From assembly GCA_904501715.1 (NCBI GenBank), contig CAJGCD010000084.1:1-5207 (forward strand): a stretch of 5,207 nt of DNA, in the 5' to 3' direction. The translations under genes were made by a program, and so were the position numbers. Positions within the stretch are counted from its first letter, which is position 1. The number at the start of each line of letters is the position of its first letter. Positions 1-3,288 of this stretch are shown piece after piece. Below the pieces are notes generated by a model. It worked only from the letters and a program-made list of their open reading frames with translations. It searched no databases and was not told the origin of the DNA. Origin of the DNA: an uncultured Clostridia bacterium (lineage in GTDB: Bacteria > Bacillota > Clostridia > Oscillospirales > CAG-272).

Positions 1-1
1 A

Positions 2-31
2 ACAGTAGCTTTCTTTTGGTCAAGCTACTGT
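2..31 (-). terminator. Probable intrinsic terminator of the yceD-rpmF operon
   Basis: A perfect 10-bp inverted repeat (arms 2-11 and 22-31) encloses a 10-base loop, about 15 bases after the rpmF stop codon. Read on the minus strand, an A-rich stretch precedes the stem and a T follows it at position 1; the rest of any U-tract would lie outside the window. The stem is only moderately GC-rich. Position and shape fit a rho-independent terminator, but the missing U-tract leaves some doubt. Confidence 0.65.
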
Positions 32-46
32 CTTCTTTATGGTCGA

Positions 47-232
47 TCACTTGCTCTCAACTTCGAGAACCTTCGCATCTGCATAGTAACCGCAAGCCTT
101 GCATACACGGTGGCTTCTTACGAACTCACCGCACTTGGGGCACTTTGTCATTCCGGGAAGGATGAGCTTCCAGTTATTAGAACGTCTCTTGTCTCTGCGA
201 GCCTTGGATACTTTTCTCTTCGGTACTGCCAT
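47..232 (-). CDS. rpmF: 50S ribosomal protein L32 (bL32)
   Basis: This encodes the small zinc-binding protein bL32 of the large ribosomal subunit. The 61-residue product begins MAVPKRKVSKARR, the typical L32 opening: a basic N-terminal tail that threads into rRNA. It carries four zinc-ligand cysteines in two pairs, C31/C34 (CPKC) and C44/C47 (CKAC), so it is the zinc-binding (C+) form and not the cysteine-free paralogue that some bacteria use under zinc starvation. The ATG at 232 is chosen over an in-frame ATG at 271 because AAGGAGG (240-246) sits 7 bases upstream and family members start with MAVP. It lies 54 bases after yceD on the same strand, with no terminator between them, so the two are probably co-transcribed. 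The stop codon is TGA and a stem-loop follows at once. Identity is essentially certain. Confidence 0.97.
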   Translation of the reverse strand: MAVPKRKVSKARRDKRRSNNWKLILPGMTKCPKCGEFVRSHRVCKACGYYADAKVLEVESK

Positions 233-239
233 AATTACA

Positions 240-246
240 CCTCCTT
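240..246 (-). promoter_or_regulatory. Ribosome binding site of rpmF
   Basis: AAGGAGG on the minus strand lies 7 bases before the ATG at 232. It decides the start: the longer in-frame reading from 271 would add 13 residues unlike any L32 and would bury this site inside the coding region. Confidence 0.85.
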
Positions 247-286
247 GAAGCGTGTAAAACACAACTTTCAATTTATATAAATTTTT

Positions 287-805
287 TTATTTTTCGTCCT
301 CGTCTTCGTCAAAGAAATGCGCAAGCACCGCAAGTCTTGGGTCTATCTCCCGCTGACTGCAGCCGCAATCCCCTTCACGCTTTGGTTTGCCGCACTTGGG
401 GCAAAGTCCCTCGCAATCCTCCGAGCAAAGAAGTCTCGTAGGAAATCCAAGCATCAGCTCCTCGCAAAGAGGCTCATCCACGTCAAGCTCGTGTCCGCTG
501 AGAATTACGTACTCGTCAACAAGCTCCTCAAGCCTGTCGTCGTCGATAGTTCCCTCGGTAGCTACTGTACGCTCGAAGTCAAGAGAGAAAACTCCGTCTA
601 CGGGAGCAAGACATCTCGCGCATTCGCCGTGATAAACCAGCTCTGCCTTGAGGCGCAATCTCATATAACCGCTATTGTCCGTAAGGACTCCGTTTATGTG
701 AGCATCCTCAAATCTGACACCGTCGATCTGTTCGGGGGAGAGCATATAGTCGATATCTATTTTCTTGACCTCTCCTCTCAGGAGCGGAGCAACATCTACG
801 ACCAT
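287..805 (-). CDS. yceD: YceD/DUF177 family protein, large-subunit rRNA accumulation protein
   Basis: A 172-residue DUF177 (YceD) protein. In Escherichia coli, YceD is linked to 23S rRNA accumulation, and its gene commonly precedes rpmF; the biochemical role is still unclear. Visible features are a CARC pair (C62/C65) in the central strand-rich region, an acidic middle segment (about 84-116), the conserved stretch LCEELMLGFPTRLLC, and a C-terminal cysteine cluster C127, C131, C135, C138, C147, C149 (pattern CSEDCEGLCPKCG then CGC), which probably binds zinc. The protein ends in an acidic tail, FFDEDEDEK. Length and motif order match Gram-positive members. The ATG at 805 has AGGAGG (810-815) with a rather short 4-base gap. 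A consensus promoter lies about 60 bases upstream, and rpmF follows 54 bases downstream, a widely conserved pairing that couples rRNA and L32 supply. Confidence 0.93.
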   Translation of the reverse strand: MVVDVAPLLRGEVKKIDIDYMLSPEQIDGVRFEDAHINGVLTDNSGYMRLRLKAELVYHGECARCLAPVDGVFSLDFERTVATEGTIDDDRLEELVDEYVILSGHELDVDEPLCEELMLGFPTRLLCSEDCEGLCPKCGKPKREGDCGCSQREIDPRLAVLAHFFDEDEDEK

Positions 806-844
806 ATTACCTCCTAAACGCTTTCGGAATCACGCATTTATACA

Positions 845-873
845 TTGACACAAAATGCGACACTGTATATTAT
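845..873 (+). promoter_or_regulatory. Candidate sigma-A promoter for nnrD (distal)
   Basis: Plus-strand TTGACA (845-850, six of six) and TATTAT (868-873, five of six) are separated by 17 bases. Transcription would start near 880 and give an untranslated leader of about 135 bases before nnrD. Its -10 lies on the same bases as the yceD -10 on the other strand. It scores better than the proximal candidate at 946-975; which one is used cannot be told from sequence. Confidence 0.55.
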
Positions 874-897
874 AATTGATTTTAATACGGTTGTCAA
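869..897 (-). promoter_or_regulatory. Perfect-consensus sigma-A promoter of yceD-rpmF
   Basis: On the minus strand, TTGACA (897-892), a 17-base spacer and TATAAT (874-869) match the housekeeping consensus at all twelve positions with ideal spacing. The expected start is near 862, giving a leader of about 57 bases. A strong constitutive promoter fits an operon that supplies a ribosomal protein. Confidence 0.88.
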
Positions 898-945
898 GAC
901 TTTTTTGAAATATTCTTTTTTTTAGCTGTTATTTGCATAAAATGC

Positions 946-975
946 TTTACTTTCTATGAGTATATGTGATAAAAT
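946..975 (+). promoter_or_regulatory. Candidate proximal promoter for nnrD
   Basis: TTTACT (946-951, four of six) and TAAAAT (970-975, five of six) are 18 bases apart. Transcription from here would start about 35 bases before the nnrD ATG. It is weaker than the candidate at 845-873 but better placed for a short leader. Confidence 0.4.
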
Positions 976-1003
976 AACAATATATATCAAAATACAGCCG
1001 TGT

Positions 1004-1010
1004 AAGGAGG
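1004..1010 (+). promoter_or_regulatory. Ribosome binding site of nnrD
   Basis: AAGGAGG lies 5 bases before the ATG at 1016. It fixes the start there and not at the in-frame upstream ATG at 956, which has no such site and would add 20 residues foreign to the family. Confidence 0.85.
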
Positions 1011-1015
1011 TTCTT

Positions 1016-1912
1016 ATGAAAAACTCTTCTCCGCTTTACGATACCTTTTCATTCTCAAGCACCCTTGAGGCGCTGACGCTGCTTCCCTCCCGCCCCTCGC
1101 GTTCCAATAAGGGCGACTTCGGGAGAGTTCTCTGCGTCTGCGGCTCTTACGGAATGGCAGGAGCGGCATACCTTTGCGCAAAGGCTGCCTACCGAAGCGG
1201 CGCGGGGCTTGTGGAGATATTCACCCACGAAAGCAACCGAATTATTTTGCAGACTCTCATTCCCGAGGCAATAGTTACTACGTATACAGAGGAGTATTCA
1301 ACGGGCAGTCTGCTCGCCTCCCTTGAGCGCGCAGACTGCGTGGTGACAGGCTGCGGTCTTGGCGTTACACCTCTATCTAGGAAAATCCTTTCCGACCTTT
1401 TGCACAGCGCGAACAGTGACAAAGCTCCCCTTGTGCTGGATGCGGATGCTCTTAATCTTATATCCCGAAATCCTTCTCTGCTGAAATACACGAAGGGCGC
1501 GGTCATAACTCCTCACGCTAAGGAAATGTCCCGCCTTACGGGAACAGATGTGGACACTATACTTTTATCCACAGTCCATACGGCTCACGACTATGCGAGG
1601 GAGCACTCTCTCGTGTGCGTGCTTAAGGACCACCGCACTGCGGTTTCGGACGGTTCTCCCCGTGTCTATCTTAACACTACTGGAAACAGCGGAATGGCTA
1701 CGGGTGGCTCGGGGGACGTCCTCGCGGGCATCATAGGGGGCATACTTTCTCAAAGACGCAACTCCAAAAAAGACATTTTCACCCTTACCGCACTGGCGGT
1801 ATATATCCACGGGCTGGCGGGTGATTTTGCATCCAAAGAGCTTGGCGAATACTCCCTTATGGCGAGCGATATAATAGATGCTCTGCCAATAGTCCTCAAA
1901 GCTAAAATTTAA
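1016..1912 (+). CDS. nnrD: ADP/ATP-dependent (S)-NAD(P)H-hydrate dehydratase
   Basis: A 298-residue protein of the YjeF C-terminal (ribokinase-like) family. These cytoplasmic enzymes use ADP (bacteria) or ATP to dehydrate S-NADHX and S-NADPHX, damaged hydrated forms of NAD(P)H, back to usable cofactor. Family motifs appear in order: KGDFGRVLCVCGS (32-44), the AAYRSGAGLV helix region (57-66), GCGLG (112-116), LVLDADALN (139-147), ITPHAKEMSRL (164-174) and the nucleotide/catalytic signature GNSGMATGGSGDVLAG (223-238), with D234 as the expected catalytic aspartate. No N-terminal NADHX epimerase (NnrE) domain is fused, so this is the stand-alone form; bifunctional Nnr proteins are about 500 residues. 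No epimerase gene is in the window. It appears to be transcribed alone: divergent from yceD, with a strong terminator after the stop. Unlike ileS it uses TCA codons near its start, suggesting weaker codon selection. Confidence 0.95.
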   Translation: MKNSSPLYDTFSFSSTLEALTLLPSRPSRSNKGDFGRVLCVCGSYGMAGAAYLCAKAAYRSGAGLVEIFTHESNRIILQTLIPEAIVTTYTEEYSTGSLLASLERADCVVTGCGLGVTPLSRKILSDLLHSANSDKAPLVLDADALNLISRNPSLLKYTKGAVITPHAKEMSRLTGTDVDTILLSTVHTAHDYAREHSLVCVLKDHRTAVSDGSPRVYLNTTGNSGMATGGSGDVLAGIIGGILSQRRNSKKDIFTLTALAVYIHGLAGDFASKELGEYSLMASDIIDALPIVLKAKI

Positions 1913-1918
1913 CAAAGC

Positions 1919-1950
1919 AAAAGCAGTGGGCTCGTGCCCACTGCTTTTTT
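1919..1950. terminator. Bidirectional intrinsic terminator between convergent genes
   Basis: A perfect 13-bp inverted repeat (1919-1931 and 1936-1948) with a 4-base loop (1932-1935) has a GC-rich core, GCAGTGGGC, flanked by A residues on the left and a run of T on the right. On the plus strand it is a textbook terminator for nnrD, starting 7 bases after its stop codon. On the minus strand the stem begins directly after the stop codon of the sialidase-like gene and is followed by TTTT, so it probably serves that gene too. Confidence 0.92.
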
Positions 1951-3082
1951 ACATTCTCCACTTTGTGTACATTATGGAGGTGCGTATATCCTTTTCGTAC
2001 CTTTGATAATAAACCGTCACAAGGCTTCCGTCCTCAAGCTCAACCGTCGCGGGATATCCCATATCTCCGTCGGGGGCATCGGACAGCACCATCTCCTCGC
2101 CGAAGCTGCGGCAGCCGTCATAGCTCACCACCGCTCTTATACTGCTGGGGGCTTCCCTTCTTCCGTAGCTGACTATCACCGAGCCGTCCTTTCTTACCAA
2201 AAGATGAGGCGGCGAGCCGCTAATCTCATATGTACGGGGCTGGCTCCAGCTCTTTCCGCCGTCATTCGAATTAAGGAAATGCATAGAAAAATTGTGGTAT
2301 GCGACCTCGTCATGCGACCTGATTGCCGCAACAAGCTCACCGCTTTGCAGCTCTGCCACATGCGGTTCATAAAATTTATCCTCAAAGCCTTCGGGCAGTG
2401 GGAGCCTTGAGACCTTCTCCCAGCTAAGTCCTTTATCAAAGCTTTCATATAGGAATATTCTGTTTCTATCCTCCTCGGGTGTAGGATCGTCGGATCTTTC
2501 AAGCTTTCTGTATCTGGAGAGTGCGCCCGAGTTTTCCTTGCCCAGATAAAGCAACCTTCCGCTGCCTGTCAGTACAGCTCCGTGAGGCGCAAAGATCGGA
2601 ACCTTTATGGCCTCACCCCAGCTTCTTCCGTAATCGTAGGATTTTTTCAAAAAAGAGCCCGGAGTTTCGGTTTCATCATCCATTTCGTCATAAGCGGCAA
2701 GATAGCCCTCCAGCATTTTGCGAAAAACAGCGTTATCTTCCTTCGTATCATCTAATATCCAGCTGCGCCACTCGTTACTGTATACCGTTTTGGGGTGGTG
2801 GAAATAGGTCAAAAGCATTTCTCCGTTTCCGAGATAGGTCAGTCCCGCATCCCTGTCATCCATCCACGTATCATTGATAATGCGGGGACAATCCCAGCTC
2901 TCGCCTCCGTCAAGGCTTACCGACATAAGATCCATTCCAAACGGACAAACGTGAGAGGCGCGATGCCCCGACCACGCGGCGTAAAGTACGCCTTTTTCGT
3001 CCTTACACACAGTGGGCCACGCCTGATAGCGGCAGGGACCCTCCTTTGCTCTGTAAACTATTCCCCTCTTTATTATCTTCAT
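1949..3082 (-). CDS. Sialidase-superfamily (BNR/Asp-box) beta-propeller protein, cytoplasmic
   Basis: A 377-residue protein with five Asp-box motifs (S-x-D-x-G-x-x-W): SLDGGESW (56-63), SYDYGRSW (148-155), SFDKGLSW (214-221), SNDGGKSW (272-279) and a degenerate SYDGCRSF (320-327). Their number and spacing predict a six-bladed sialidase-type propeller. Residues resembling GH33 catalytic positions are DDRD (75-78, possible acid/base), E239 in YEPHVAEL, R255, R308 and Y343 in GYPATVELEDG (possible tyrosine nucleophile). The classical RIP arginine motif near the N terminus is absent; the matching place reads YQAWPTV (19-25). There is no signal peptide, transmembrane segment or anchor, so it should act inside the cell, perhaps on imported oligosaccharides. 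The ATG at 3082 is preferred because GGAGG lies 8 bases upstream and the promoter -10 covers any longer reading. No sugar transporter or sialic acid catabolic gene is adjacent. The true substrate is unknown; a non-sialidase activity is quite possible. Confidence 0.85.
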   Translation of the reverse strand: MKIIKRGIVYRAKEGPCRYQAWPTVCKDEKGVLYAAWSGHRASHVCPFGMDLMSVSLDGGESWDCPRIINDTWMDDRDAGLTYLGNGEMLLTYFHHPKTVYSNEWRSWILDDTKEDNAVFRKMLEGYLAAYDEMDDETETPGSFLKKSYDYGRSWGEAIKVPIFAPHGAVLTGSGRLLYLGKENSGALSRYRKLERSDDPTPEEDRNRIFLYESFDKGLSWEKVSRLPLPEGFEDKFYEPHVAELQSGELVAAIRSHDEVAYHNFSMHFLNSNDGGKSWSQPRTYEISGSPPHLLVRKDGSVIVSYGRREAPSSIRAVVSYDGCRSFGEEMVLSDAPDGDMGYPATVELEDGSLVTVYYQRYEKDIRTSIMYTKWRM

Positions 3083-3090
3083 CAGACATC

Positions 3091-3095
3091 CCTCC
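3091..3095 (-). promoter_or_regulatory. Ribosome binding site of the sialidase-like gene
   Basis: GGAGG on the minus strand ends 8 bases before the ATG at 3082 and supports that start. A GTG-started reading from 3127 would begin inside the promoter -10 region, upstream of the predicted transcription start, so it can be set aside. Confidence 0.8.
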
Positions 3096-3117
3096 GTTAA
3101 AATAATCATCCTTCTCG

Positions 3118-3146
3118 ATTTTACCACGCAAAAAAAGTACTGTCAA
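3118..3146 (-). promoter_or_regulatory. Near-consensus extended -10 promoter of the sialidase-like gene
   Basis: On the minus strand, TTGACA (3146-3141), a 17-base spacer and TAAAAT (3123-3118, five of six) are reinforced by a TGG extended -10 directly upstream. The expected start is near 3111, leaving a leader of about 28 bases. No inverted repeat that looks like a repressor operator is obvious over the site, which suggests constitutive expression. Confidence 0.8.
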
Positions 3147-3205
3147 GTGCTTCGGTGTTATTTTGATCTTTATTAAACTTTTTTAGGTCTAAATTGAAAA
3201 AAGTA

Positions 3206-3234
3206 TTGAATTTAAAAAAACTGTATGATATAAT
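3206..3234 (+). promoter_or_regulatory. Promoter of ileS
   Basis: TTGAAT (3206-3211, four of six), a 17-base spacer and a perfect TATAAT (3229-3234) with a TGA extended -10 just before it. A- and T-rich DNA upstream could act as an UP element. The expected start is near 3241, giving a leader of about 48 bases. That is too short for a T-box. The -10 lies inside a 14-bp perfect palindrome (3228-3241). Confidence 0.8.
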
Positions 3235-3241
3235 ATTATAT
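3228..3241. repeat. 14-bp perfect AT-only palindrome over the ileS -10 and start site
   Basis: ATATAATATTATAT reads the same on both strands. It contains the ileS -10 on the plus strand and a second TATAAT on the minus strand (3240-3235). It could be a small operator or a symmetric promoter core. In such AT-rich DNA it could also arise by chance. Confidence 0.5.
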
Positions 3242-3288
3242 TGATGTAATTATTTATCTAACTCTCGCTCATTTAGGAGGAATAATCT

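Noticed and set aside
284..312. Possible internal promoter for rpmF (minus strand TTGACG-17-TAAAAA)
   Set aside because: The -35 matches five of six, but the -10 only four of six in an A/T-rich run. The -35 falls in the repetitive acidic tail codons of yceD, so chance is a sufficient explanation.
317..817. 166-residue open frame on the plus strand opposite yceD
   Set aside because: It has no ribosome binding site and no recognisable motifs. The opposite strand encodes a clear DUF177 protein with a ribosome binding site, a promoter and the conserved rpmF neighbour.
956..1015. Upstream ATG giving a 20-residue extension of nnrD
   Set aside because: There is no ribosome binding site before it, the extension is AT-driven sequence unlike the family, and an AAGGAGG lies inside it just before the ATG at 1016.
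1565..1915. 116-residue minus-strand open frame within nnrD
   Set aside because: It is a shadow of nnrD, whose catalytic signature is encoded on the plus strand across this stretch, and it has no domain or start signals of its own.
1934..3100. Several plus-strand open frames opposite the sialidase-like gene
   Set aside because: They overlap one another and the Asp-box-encoding frame, start without ribosome binding sites, and show no family features.
3083..3288. T-box riboswitch before ileS
   Set aside because: I looked for the T-box core and a terminator/antiterminator pair and saw none. The predicted leader is only about 48 bases.
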